Assembly (NCBI GenBank): GCA_018302185.1
Contig: JAGVZX010000054.1
Span: 1 to 26,415, forward strand
DNA length: 26,415 nucleotides
Direction of reading: 5' to 3'
DNA from: Candidatus Woesearchaeota archaeon
GTDB taxonomy: Archaea; Nanobdellota; Nanobdellia; Woesearchaeales; UBA10200
The position numbers and the translations under genes are program-made. Shown here one piece after another: positions 1 through 6,959 of the stretch (position 1 is the stretch's first letter; each line of letters begins with the position of its first letter). The notes below the pieces were generated by a model. That model was not told the DNA's origin and ran no database searches. It saw only the letters and a list, made by a program, of their open reading frames with translations.

Positions 1-26
1 CTTAGAATGGAATTATTTTACATTGC

Positions 27-782
27 CTAGAATTCCCCTAGTTTTTTCTGTGACTTTACAGCTTTTACTTTTGCATCTTTGTCATCAAGCTCTCTGTAAG
101 TTGCCCAGCTTTTCCTGATTATAGCAGGAAACTTTTTGTAATTTTCTTTCAAGAATTTTTGGGTGTAAGGGTCAGATGGATATCCCGAGCCGATGTCTAC
201 TGCGCTGCCAAGCTCTTTCCTGACTTTCTGCTCAATCTTATGGATCTCAGCATCTCTAGTCACTTTTGCAAGAATAGAAGCTGCGCTTACGACAGGGTAA
301 TTGAAATCTGCCTTATGCTCTGCGACAAGATTGATAAAAGATTTCTTGTCAGATCTGCCAGAATTATTTATTTTATTTTTATCTTCTAGTTTCTTTAACT
401 CATTCTTGGCATAATTCCTGTATGCAGAAACATTATTGCTTGGGCAGTCGAGAATGGCTTTTTCAAATTTAACTTCTTTTTCCAGCTCATACAATATTTC
501 TGCGCTTTTGATCGCTTCGAGCCAGTTCAAGTTTAAGGTGTCAGATTCAACTGCATCGTCTATCTCCTCTGGTTCAACAATCAATATTTTGTAGCCTTTG
601 ACTATTGACTTGACTTTGTCAAACAGCTCTTCTCTCTGTTTCGGTGTCAGCAGCTTGGAATCTTTTACGCCAATAGCCTTCAATCTAGCTTCGTCTTTCT
701 CATCTATTACTGCTCCGCAGATCACTAGTGGGCCAATTATTGGTCCACGACCAGCTTCATCAATGCCACATATCAATGCCAT
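27..782 (-). CDS. rnhB: Ribonuclease HII
   Basis: Cleaves the RNA strand of RNA-DNA hybrids and removes misincorporated ribonucleotides from DNA. The 251-residue protein opens with the family signature IDEAGRGP, giving catalytic Asp8 and Glu9. A further acidic residue is Asp112 in ILDCPSNN, and Asp159 sits in EHKAD just before the conserved SAASILAKVTRD segment. Length is near the archaeal norm of about 210-230, with a Lys/Asn-rich insertion around residues 131-147. The ATG start is supported by its position at the signature and by a TATA-like box about 27 nt upstream with no Shine-Dalgarno, so the mRNA is probably leaderless. It is the first gene of a minus-strand pair with the ORF6N gene, but has its own promoter. 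Identification is secure. Confidence 0.96.
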   Translation of the reverse strand: MALICGIDEAGRGPIIGPLVICGAVIDEKDEARLKAIGVKDSKLLTPKQREELFDKVKSIVKGYKILIVEPEEIDDAVESDTLNLNWLEAIKSAEILYELEKEVKFEKAILDCPSNNVSAYRNYAKNELKKLEDKNKINNSGRSDKKSFINLVAEHKADFNYPVVSAASILAKVTRDAEIHKIEQKVRKELGSAVDIGSGYPSDPYTQKFLKENYKKFPAIIRKSWATYRELDDKDAKVKAVKSQKKLGEF

Positions 783-803
783 GACTCAAAAAGTATCGTC
801 TCA

Positions 804-813
804 CTATTTATAC
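804..813 (-). promoter_or_regulatory. TATA-like box for rnhB
   Basis: Read on the minus strand this is GTATAAATAG. Its centre lies about 27 nt before the rnhB ATG, the usual distance from TATA box to transcription start in archaea, which predicts a leaderless transcript. Confidence 0.6.
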
Positions 814-826
814 TTTTCCACTTTTT

Positions 827-1759
827 TCATTTCAGTCCAAGCTTATCTAATAGCTTGAATGCTTCTTTGTCAAACTTTGAGAATGCAAACCATCTCTTGC
901 CTAAATCTTTTAATGACGCTCCAAAATGGTAGACTTCCTTGTTGTCGATTATCAGAAACCTGTCATGTGATTGCTTAAACTCTTTCAGCTCAATTGAAGG
1001 GTATTGTGAATTATATTTAGCTATGTCTAAGGATAACTGCTTAGAAATATCTTTAGTGAATATTGTGGTTTGCACAGCTTTATTTCTCTTGCTGAATAGT
1101 GTCAAAACAGAATCATCAACATAATTGTCAATGAGAATGATAGATTTATCGGCGCTTCTTATGAGGTCAGAAACAAATTTGTATGAGTCAAATATCTGCC
1201 CTTCAAAGAATATGCCTTGTTTTTTCTGGAAAGACTTATCTTCAATTGCAGTAAATATCTTTTCAAAATTATTATCAGTCTTAATCTCAAATGACAGCTG
1301 TTTTCTTTCAACAGAATCCAACCGGCTGAAAAGTTCGGCATTTTTGGATATAAACTTGCGCATAGCTACAAATGCATTTATTATCTGGATACTTACCCTA
1401 ACTGCTGTTTTGCTTCTTAATACTCCTGAAAGCATCGAAACACCTTGTTCGGTAAAAACATAGGGTAAATATCTTCTTCCGCCTCGATCAGGATTTGAGG
1501 TGCCAAATTGGAACCTCAAAGAACCTTCACCTACTGGCACATATTGCGACTTTAAAGAACCATATTCATTTTCATCCAATTGGAAGCAAAAATTATCTGG
1601 AAACCTCTCTTTATTTCTTTTTACTGCCCGATTAAGCTGTTTTGTCTCAACAGCATACAATTCAGCTAAATCCCTATCGAGCATTACCTGAACGCCACGA
1701 ATACAGTAAATTTTACGTTTAATATTCTCTGGATTAAAAACAGCTAATTCTTTATTCAT
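827..1759 (-). CDS. ORF6N-domain protein with PLD-like C-terminal domain
   Basis: The 310-residue protein has two parts. Residues about 10-100 match the ORF6N DNA-binding domain seen in phage and mobile-element proteins (IYCIRGVQVMLDRDLAELYA, then RFPDNFCFQL). Residues about 185-300 resemble a phospholipase-D-like module: FEGQIFDSYKFVSDLI, IILIDNYVDD, then HDRFLIID followed by FGASLKDLGKRWFAF. The HDRFLIID box recalls the HxK(x)4D motif, but Arg replaces Lys and only one copy is seen, so catalysis is uncertain. The architecture is common in bacteria, so I infer lateral transfer. The open frame extends upstream to 1843, but the ATG at 1759 is preferred: GGGAAAG precedes it and the domain begins soon after. 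The extension would run through a perfect hairpin. Its role, perhaps mobile-element or stress regulation, is unknown. Confidence 0.85.
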   Translation of the reverse strand: MNKELAVFNPENIKRKIYCIRGVQVMLDRDLAELYAVETKQLNRAVKRNKERFPDNFCFQLDENEYGSLKSQYVPVGEGSLRFQFGTSNPDRGGRRYLPYVFTEQGVSMLSGVLRSKTAVRVSIQIINAFVAMRKFISKNAELFSRLDSVERKQLSFEIKTDNNFEKIFTAIEDKSFQKKQGIFFEGQIFDSYKFVSDLIRSADKSIILIDNYVDDSVLTLFSKRNKAVQTTIFTKDISKQLSLDIAKYNSQYPSIELKEFKQSHDRFLIIDNKEVYHFGASLKDLGKRWFAFSKFDKEAFKLLDKLGLK

Positions 1760-1792
1760 ATTTCTTTCCCAATTATTTAACGATTTTATCAA

Positions 1793-1813
1793 GGTATCGC
1801 AAGATGCGATACC
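1793..1813. repeat. Perfect 9-bp inverted repeat upstream of the ORF6N gene
   Basis: GGTATCGCA, a 3-nt AGA spacer, then TGCGATACC. It lies 34-54 nt upstream of the ORF6N start, in promoter or 5'-leader position. It could be an operator bound by the ORF6N protein, an RNA hairpin, or a remnant of a mobile-element end. The symmetry is seen directly; the function is inferred. Confidence 0.5.
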
Positions 1814-1937
1814 ACGGATTCTTAGTTTAGGGTACAATACCAATCAGCCTGAATACCTTGTTATGCAACATTTCTCATATTTCCTAATTTAACTGATTTA
1901 GGGAAATCATCTTGTGTTTATAAATTCTGACCAAGGA

Positions 1938-2020
1938 TGTCCAGTGTCCAGTGCAACCCCCTATTTACGTTAGGTGCATGGTTTAAAATGTATTATAATA
2001 AAGAATAAGCCTGTCCAGTG
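1938..2020. repeat. Three copies of TGTCCAGTG in the intergenic gap
   Basis: Exact TGTCCAGTG nonamers start at 1938, 1945 (overlapping the first by two bases) and 2012. The third sits within the palindrome GTCCAGTGGAC at 2013-2023. They lie in the 341-nt gap 1760-2100 between the divergent ORF6N and adenosyltransferase genes. The rest of that gap holds the 1793-1813 hairpin, weaker inverted repeats around 1887-1918 and AT-rich promoter sequence; no open frame or RNA gene was recognised. The GC-richer motif stands out from its surroundings and could be an operator. Confidence 0.4.
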
Positions 2021-2100
2021 GACTGCTTTCAAATAAGTTTCAAAAATTTGATTAATCAAAACATTTTAATACAAGTAATCGCTATAAATATAGTTCTAAC

Positions 2101-2664
2101 ATGAAGATTTACACAAAAACAGGAGACTGCGGTGAAACTAGCTTTATATCTGGCGAGCGTGTCAAGAAGAATGATTGCAGGATAGAAAGCTATGGTACAT
2201 TGGATGAGCTGAATGCAGTCATAGGAACAACAATTTCTTTTACTCAGAACGCATTCATAAATGATATCTTAAGACAGCTGCAGCATGATATCTTTACGAT
2301 GTGCGCAGAGCTTGCTGCATATTCACAAACTATAAAGCCTGAGAGGATCCCTAAAATAAAGGCAAAGCATGTAGAGGATCTTGAAAAAGCGATCGATAAG
2401 ATTGTAGAGATGTTGCCTGAACAGAAATCATTTATTCTTCCTGGAGGGACACAGACGGGTGCATTACTACATCTGTGCAGAACTGTGTCAAGAAGAGCAG
2501 AACGCACCATTGTAACATTGGCTGAGAAAGTAGAGCTTAATCCCGAATTATTGAAATACATAAACAGGATCTCTGACCTGTTCCATGTGCTTTCCAGGCT
2601 GGCAAATAATGAGGCTCATCAGAAAGAGCAGCAGCCAATATACAAGTATTTTGAACGGAAATAG
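2101..2664 (+). CDS. pduO: Cob(I)alamin adenosyltransferase, PduO type
   Basis: Transfers the adenosyl group of ATP to cob(I)alamin to make adenosylcobalamin. At 187 residues it has the normal PduO-type length. Visible motifs are the N-terminal YTKTGDCGETSF nucleotide-binding segment, RIESYGTLDELNAVIG, SFILPGG, and the conserved helix CRTVSRRAERTIV ending in YINRISDLFHVLSRLAN. No cobalamin biosynthesis gene or B12-dependent enzyme is in the window, so the cofactor is probably salvaged for an enzyme encoded elsewhere. The ATG lies at the family's usual N-terminus. No Shine-Dalgarno is seen; TTTTAATAC at about 2063-2071 and TATAAATA at 2083-2090 are candidate promoter elements. An oligo-T terminator follows. 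Confidence 0.94.
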   Translation: MKIYTKTGDCGETSFISGERVKKNDCRIESYGTLDELNAVIGTTISFTQNAFINDILRQLQHDIFTMCAELAAYSQTIKPERIPKIKAKHVEDLEKAIDKIVEMLPEQKSFILPGGTQTGALLHLCRTVSRRAERTIVTLAEKVELNPELLKYINRISDLFHVLSRLANNEAHQKEQQPIYKYFERK

Positions 2665-2680
2665 GAGATTAATTATATTA

Positions 2681-2703
2681 TTTTTTATATTAAATATTTT
2701 TTT
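2681..2703 (+). terminator. Oligo-T terminator after the adenosyltransferase gene
   Basis: Runs of six and seven T (2681-2686 and 2697-2703) follow the stop codon at 2664 with no hairpin, the typical archaeal terminator form. They lie before the convergent Fur gene. Confidence 0.5.
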
Positions 2704-2732
2704 AGTATATAATCTATTTATTCTTTTAGAAC

Positions 2733-3113
2733 TCACTTATGTTTCCTGCATTTGCCATCTATCTCAAGGTTTATCCTTGCAATCTTAAACTTGTGCTTCT
2801 CTGCAAGAAGTTTTGCAGGCGCTTCGATCTCTTTTAATGGTATCTCAACAACTTTTGAGCAGGTTGAGCAGATCATATGGTAATGAGGCACCTGCTCAGT
2901 TATCTGGTAATGGTAATGCTCTTCATTCAATTGGTATTTTGAAAGCTTTCCTTCTTCAACCAATGTGTTTACTGTGCGATATACTGTTGATAAGTTTATT
3001 TTCGGCAGTTTCTTTTTTGCAAGCTTATAAATATCATAAGCAGAGAGATGGCTGTTTTTGTTATCATTAAACAAGCCTAGTACGATTTTTCTTTGTTGGG
3101 TAATTCTTTCCAT
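2733..3113 (-). CDS. Fur-family metal-responsive transcriptional regulator
   Basis: A 126-residue winged-helix repressor of the Fur/Zur/PerR family. The N-terminal DNA-binding domain runs ERITQQRKIVLGLF, HLSAYDIYKLAKK, then INLSTVYRTVNTLVEEGKLSK, the recognition helix. The C-terminal part carries HYHYQITEQVPHYHMICSTC with a His-rich metal site and one CxxC (CSTC). The second structural-zinc CxxC is reduced to a single Cys in DGKCRKHK, so the zinc site may be incomplete. The frame is open to 3149, but ATG 3113 gives the normal family N-terminus, and a TATA-like box lies about 24 nt upstream at 3133-3141. Which metal or peroxide it senses cannot be told from sequence. The divergent neighbour is a small membrane protein, a possible target. 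Confidence 0.92.
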   Translation of the reverse strand: MERITQQRKIVLGLFNDNKNSHLSAYDIYKLAKKKLPKINLSTVYRTVNTLVEEGKLSKYQLNEEHYHYQITEQVPHYHMICSTCSKVVEIPLKEIEAPAKLLAEKHKFKIARINLEIDGKCRKHK

Positions 3114-3262
3114 TTTTAGATTTAAATAACTAAATTTTACACTAATCAATCATTATATTTAGATTAATAGAAAAAGGTTTTTAAAGCTTTGTGTAATTTA
3201 AGGTATAATATTTATTTAGGTAAAATTAGATTCACTAAACATTTATTTGGGGGGGCACAAAC

Positions 3263-3544
3263 TTGTTCGTCAAGATATTAGGTATAGGAGATGTATTTGC
3301 TGGATTGATAGCGGTAGCATCATGGTATGACCATAGCCTTTTGCCGATAGCATTAGTATTTTTGGCTGCAAAATGGCTGATTATCAAAGGCGCAATATTC
3401 GCATTCTCTGGAAACTACGCAAGCTTCATCGATATTCTCTGTGGACTTTATCTGATTGCATTAGGATATGGTTGGGGTTTTGGCTTTTTTACTGTCCTTG
3501 CAATAATCTGGGTGATGCAGAAAGGCTTAGCTAGCTTGATATAA
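3263..3544 (+). CDS. Small polytopic membrane protein
   Basis: A 93-residue, very hydrophobic protein with about four membrane-spanning segments (residues near 8-22, 26-48, 53-70 and 72-88) separated by very short loops. It resembles small conserved membrane proteins seen in many archaea, but I cannot assign a function. The start is TTG, supported by a strong purine tract of seven G at 3249-3255 spaced 7 nt before it. The next upstream in-frame stop is only about 25 nt away, and no ATG lies in between. A TATA-like stretch near 3203-3212 would give a leader of about 28 nt. It is divergent from the Fur gene. Confidence 0.75.
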   Translation: MFVKILGIGDVFAGLIAVASWYDHSLLPIALVFLAAKWLIIKGAIFAFSGNYASFIDILCGLYLIALGYGWGFGFFTVLAIIWVMQKGLASLI

Positions 3545-3576
3545 AAATAAGATTAGATATAACTTATCTCCAGAAT

Positions 3577-5085
3577 CTAATTCACAATAATTAATTCATT
3601 TTCTAACTTATCTGGCACAACCTTTTCTGACATGAATGTGCTAATAGAAGTAGTATCTATTTTGTTTATTGTGTTTATCTTATCTGGATACTTTTCCGCT
3701 ATTCCAACAACCTCTGCTCTTAAATCAAATGCAGTTGCTCTCTTAATATTGACAGAAAGCTTATCACCTAAAGAAAACTCATTATTAGGGTCTTTGATTA
3801 TGACAAGCTTGTATGCGTAATTTCTTGCGTTCCATGTTTTTATTCCATCTGGTGAGTAGTCTGAAATCTCGTCAATAATTACTTCACCTTGCCAGCCTAT
3901 CCAACGCTGATTATGCATTGCTGCAATTTCTCTGTATAATCTGGTAATAATTCTTGTTCTTTCTTTTTTAATTCTGCCGTGTAGCTGCTCTGGCATCTTT
4001 GCAGCAACTGTGTAAGCGCGGGGAGCAAACCTTGCGAGATTAATGACGTCAAATTTAAGCTCTTTGACAATCTCTGCTGTTTGATTGAATTCTTCCTCTG
4101 TCTCTCCAGGAAATCCACAGATTATGTCTGTGCTTATCGTAATGTCAGGATACGCTTGCCTAAACTTATTTATGATCGTCCTGAATTCTTCGACAGTATA
4201 TTGCCTTTTCATCGCATCAAGTATCTTGTCGCTGCCTGCCTGTATAGGGACATGTATGAACTTGAACATTTTCGGATGGTTGAAAACATCTATCAGCTTA
4301 TCCAGCACTGGAAGAATATGTGTTGGATTCATCATGCCCAATCTTACTTTAAAATCCCCTTCAACAGAAAGGATCTCTTTTAATAGCTCAGGCAATGCAG
4401 TAATTTTCTGATGGTCTAACATGTAAGTCCCATTGTCCTGTGATGTCAGCCAGATCTCTTTGCAGCCATCTGCGATATTTTGTTTTACGTCTGCAATAAT
4501 CTCATCGGCAGGAAAACTTAGTACTCTGCCTTTTACCAACCTTGTCGAGCAGAACGTGCAGTAATGCGCGCAGCCCTGCAGTATAGGGGTTATACCAACA
4601 ACTTTATTTTTTCTAATTCGTGGAAGATTTACTTTAATCTCTCTTTTGTAGCTCATTGCCTCAATAATATTGCCTGCAAATGTCTCCTCAACAACTTCGA
4701 TGATGCTTTTCATATTAGTAGTTGAGCATAAGCTTGCATCTGGGATGATTTTTCTTATCTCAGCGATCGCTTCTTTTGGGATGCAGCCAGTAATCACAAA
4801 CTTTTTGCCTACAAATTTAGTATGAAACTGCTTCATCGCATCTAATGCAGTCTTATTTCCTTTTACTGTGCAGATGTTAAGGACAATCATATCAGGGAGG
4901 ATATTATTTTGCATGATTGAATTCGCATTTTGGGATTTAGAAACAACATTTTTATCATTATTACTATTTATGCTGTCAACTATCTCATATCCTACTTTTG
5001 CAAGCATGCCTGCCATCGCTTCGCTTTCATATACGTTTGCTGTGCAGCCTTGTGTGTGGAAGTATATCTTTTGTGATTTTCTCAT
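3577..5085 (-). CDS. tRNA N6-threonylcarbamoyladenosine (t6A37) methylthiotransferase, e-MtaB type
   Basis: A radical-SAM methylthiotransferase of the MiaB/RimO/MtaB family that converts t6A37 to ms2t6A in tRNAs reading ANN codons. The 502-residue protein has the three expected parts. The N-terminal UPF0004 domain has cluster cysteines Cys14 (HTQGC), Cys72 (NICTVK) and Cys101 (ITGC). The radical-SAM domain has GCAHYCTFC (Cys172, 176, 179). A C-terminal TRAM-like domain lies at about 400-465. Archaeal members are of the e-MtaB subtype. An Asn/Ser-rich insertion at about 38-62 sits within the first domain. The final 35 residues after TRAM are low-complexity. A TATA-like box about 28 nt upstream and no Shine-Dalgarno suggest a leaderless mRNA. 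Confidence 0.93.
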   Translation of the reverse strand: MRKSQKIYFHTQGCTANVYESEAMAGMLAKVGYEIVDSINSNNDKNVVSKSQNANSIMQNNILPDMIVLNICTVKGNKTALDAMKQFHTKFVGKKFVITGCIPKEAIAEIRKIIPDASLCSTTNMKSIIEVVEETFAGNIIEAMSYKREIKVNLPRIRKNKVVGITPILQGCAHYCTFCSTRLVKGRVLSFPADEIIADVKQNIADGCKEIWLTSQDNGTYMLDHQKITALPELLKEILSVEGDFKVRLGMMNPTHILPVLDKLIDVFNHPKMFKFIHVPIQAGSDKILDAMKRQYTVEEFRTIINKFRQAYPDITISTDIICGFPGETEEEFNQTAEIVKELKFDVINLARFAPRAYTVAAKMPEQLHGRIKKERTRIITRLYREIAAMHNQRWIGWQGEVIIDEISDYSPDGIKTWNARNYAYKLVIIKDPNNEFSLGDKLSVNIKRATAFDLRAEVVGIAEKYPDKINTINKIDTTSISTFMSEKVVPDKLENELIIVN

Positions 5086-5156
5086 TTTTATAGAGAATAA
5101 CTGTTGAATGTTTAAAAGAATTTTGGTTTTTATAATCGAATTTGCATAGTAAATAT

Positions 5157-5378
5157 CTACGGAGCAGCTGCCGCAGTAGGCACTGGCATAATTCTATCAT
5201 CAGTTGCTCCTCCTCTAGGTTTAGTTAATGGTAATGCTAGTGGAAAAGCATTGCGTGTTGTGTTCGTTGTTGTGCAACTGGAAAAGTATTGCCCGTCGCA
5301 ACATTGGCTTTGTATTATATATTTGTGCCAACTTAATTGGCGGCAGCTGGTATGCATATGTACCGTATCTCTAATCAT
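5157..5378 (-). CDS. Doubtful small Cys-rich ORF coupled to the upstream membrane protein gene
   Basis: A 73-codon frame whose ATG overlaps the stop of the upstream membrane-protein gene in an ATGA arrangement, which would allow translational coupling. The product has no membrane segment. It carries QSQCCDGQYFSSC followed by a Thr/Asn stretch and a Pro/Ala-rich tail, and looks like a piece of an exported Cys-rich protein. GGAG lies directly against the ATG, too close for a normal ribosome site. It may be a real small gene, a decayed fragment, or chance. I recognise no family. Confidence 0.3.
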   Translation of the reverse strand: MIRDTVHMHTSCRQLSWHKYIIQSQCCDGQYFSSCTTTNTTRNAFPLALPLTKPRGGATDDRIMPVPTAAAAP

Positions 5379-5821
5379 CTCCTTGCAAAGAATCTTATCA
5401 GTCTTGCCCAGAAATACCTCAGATAGACAAAATTTATCAGCAGGATAGAGATGACAATGATTGCGTCATAGCTCTGCCTTATCCAGTAATCATCTCTTAA
5501 CCTTAACCACATCCCAAATTCGTCAAATGTAAGCCCAAGACCGATGCCGTAAACAATTGCTGTCTTGTATAATTTCTGCGCAGTGTTTGCATACACCAAG
5601 CAGTAAAAGCCGACCCATGCAAGTAAAAATATACCGTAGCTTAGGTGATGTATGTGAACGCCTTTTATCGTCAAAAAGATATCTGGCAGAAAATTTTCTA
5701 CTATAAGATAGACTATCAGCCTTGCAACTACAAAAGTTACAAGAAAACTCATAAGTATATAGAAAGACGTCTCTTCTTGCTTAGAGCCAAATAGCCTGTG
5801 CCAGATCCTGTGAAGTATCAT
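5375..5821 (-). CDS. Integral membrane protein with HIHH and TFDEFGMWL motifs
   Basis: A 148-residue protein with about four membrane helices (near residues 20-41, 61-79, 87-104 and 119-137). It belongs to a widespread uncharacterised family recognisable by VHIHHLSYGIF (His56, His58, His59) at the start of the second helix and by GLGLTFDEFGMWL (Asp100, Glu101) in the third. The conserved His and acidic residues within or next to the membrane suggest a metal site or proton-active chemistry, but no function is established that I know of. The stop overlaps the ATG of a doubtful 73-codon frame by four bases. An AT-rich box on the minus strand near 5850-5862 is a candidate promoter and lies just past the 3' end of the tRNA gene. 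Confidence 0.85.
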   Translation of the reverse strand: MILHRIWHRLFGSKQEETSFYILMSFLVTFVVARLIVYLIVENFLPDIFLTIKGVHIHHLSYGIFLLAWVGFYCLVYANTAQKLYKTAIVYGIGLGLTFDEFGMWLRLRDDYWIRQSYDAIIVISILLINFVYLRYFWARLIRFFARR

Positions 5822-5862
5822 CTCAGTGCAGCTGTTTTTTATCTCTGTTCAAAATATAAATA

Positions 5863-5983
5863 CGCACTCGCCGGGACTTTCACAGCTATAGTAACATTAT
5901 CAAAACATTGCCATAAACTAATTTGAACCCGGGACCCTCAGCTTAGGAGGCTGATGCGCTAATCCAAGCTGCGCTACGAGTGC
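5863..5983 (-). tRNA. tRNA-Arg (anticodon CCT) interrupted by an intron in the T-loop
   Basis: After removal of a 45-nt intron the 76-nt tRNA is complete. The acceptor stem GCACTCG pairs perfectly with CGAGTGC and the discriminator is G. U8 A9 follow, then the D-arm GCGC/GCGC with GG in the loop. The anticodon arm is TCAGC, loop CTCCTAA, GCTGA, giving anticodon CCT, which reads AGG. The variable loop is GGGTC. The T-arm is CCGGG, loop TTCAAAT, CCCGG. Without the intron the 3' half of the T-stem and acceptor would be missing and the gene would look truncated. No CCA is encoded. A TATA-like box lies about 26 nt upstream. Isoacceptor identity and fold are seen directly. Confidence 0.93.
5877..5921 (-). 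other. 45-nt tRNA intron between positions 59 and 60, bulge-helix-bulge
   Basis: In the precursor the exon T-stem CCGGG/CCCGG is followed by a 4-bp helix TTCA/TGAA joining 5' exon to intron 3' end. This helix is flanked by 3-nt bulges AAT (5' site) and AGT (3' site), then an inner intron helix TAGTT/AGCTG. This is the strict 3-4-3 BHB recognised by archaeal splicing endonuclease. Cutting after the second base of each bulge restores loop TTCAAAT and stem CCCGG. Position 59/60 is a non-canonical intron site; such introns are known chiefly from Thermoproteales. Confidence 0.88.
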
Positions 5984-6002
5984 ATAAATACAGAAAGAAG
6001 AG

Positions 6003-6014
6003 GTTTATTTATTA
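6003..6014 (-). promoter_or_regulatory. TATA-like box for tRNA-Arg
   Basis: On the minus strand AATAAATAAACC, centred about 26 nt before the mature tRNA 5' end. This is the expected spacing for archaeal tRNA transcription starting at or near the 5' nucleotide. Confidence 0.5.
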
Positions 6015-6033
6015 AATTTATGCAATAAAAAGA

Positions 6034-6870
6034 TCATTCTTTTGGGTTATTGAAATATTCTGCAATCTTCATAATCTTATATGCATACATGCTTTGTGCA
6101 AGTTTCATCCTGGGATCTTGAGCCACACCATCTAACTTGCCTTGAATGATCTCCAAAAACATCTTAAAGTAATGCTCTGCATCAATAAATTCAATTGCTT
6201 TTTGAAAGCTTCCAAATACTGACCTATATGCTTCAGCTCTGAGATACGGCATTTTAATGACGTCTCTATCATTCATGCTTGGATGCCCTTTTGCATAACG
6301 TGCCAAACTCTCATATCCTGCCCTAATTGCACCTGACAATTCCAATAATTTAGGTATTGCATCATAATAAGAATGTGTATTAGCTGCAGCTACAAGACCT
6401 AAAGGCATGCCAGTACTTTGCATAAAACTAACATCTAACCTATAAGGCTCTGAAGACCGTGTTTTAGCATGGCTCACCATAAACAATAAAAGAGTTCTCC
6501 TTAACTGATCATCCCTTAATTGAGAAACGCCGCCTATATAATTATCTTCATCTGAAACTGTCTTATAGAATCTTCCAAACAAATCCAATGTTCTCTTATC
6601 TTCTGGAACTGTTCTTTCAAATATTGCAACAGCATTGTCAAAGCTGTTAATCGAATTATAGATATTACTTGCAGTAGTAAGCTCTGTCAGGTTTCCTGAT
6701 GCCAGGGATGCTGCGATGCCTTTATATCTCTGCTCAGCTGTTTCAGGCATTCTCTCCAGTGCAGGCTTTAATGCTGAATCCCTAAGCTCTACAAATTCTG
6801 CATTTCTCCATAACTGGACAATTTCCTCAATTGTTCTCTCTTGAGCAGTTGGTGGTGCAGTAGATGTCAT
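6034..6870 (-). CDS. Hypothetical helical protein
   Basis: A 278-residue protein with no signal peptide or membrane segment. The composition is that of a soluble all-helical protein; alternating helices such as NIYNSINSFDNAVAIFERTV and AEAYRSVFGSFQKAIEFIDA could form a TPR- or HEAT-like solenoid, but no clean repeat register is visible. I recognise no family and no catalytic motif. It lies alone between the tRNA and the HAD hydrolase gene, both on the same strand. The ATG start is supported by an AT-rich box (minus-strand TATTTTTAAATC) about 27 nt upstream, implying a leaderless mRNA. Reality as a gene is likely from length and coding character; function unknown. Confidence 0.75.
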   Translation of the reverse strand: MTSTAPPTAQERTIEEIVQLWRNAEFVELRDSALKPALERMPETAEQRYKGIAASLASGNLTELTTASNIYNSINSFDNAVAIFERTVPEDKRTLDLFGRFYKTVSDEDNYIGGVSQLRDDQLRRTLLLFMVSHAKTRSSEPYRLDVSFMQSTGMPLGLVAAANTHSYYDAIPKLLELSGAIRAGYESLARYAKGHPSMNDRDVIKMPYLRAEAYRSVFGSFQKAIEFIDAEHYFKMFLEIIQGKLDGVAQDPRMKLAQSMYAYKIMKIAEYFNNPKE

Positions 6871-6959
6871 TTTACATCAAGAATAACCATCTGATTTAAA
6901 AATATTGTTTTTTCTAAAGCTATAAAATTTTATTTTGTCGACTATAATCTGACCAGTGA

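Noticed and set aside
1760..1843. Longer N-terminus for the ORF6N protein
   Set aside because: The extension is not family-like and would run through the palindromic hairpin; ATG 1759 has a ribosome-site-like GGGAAAG upstream.
5921..5983. Truncated tRNA pseudogene
   Set aside because: The missing T-stem and acceptor strands are found intact 45 nt further on, and the junction forms a strict BHB motif.
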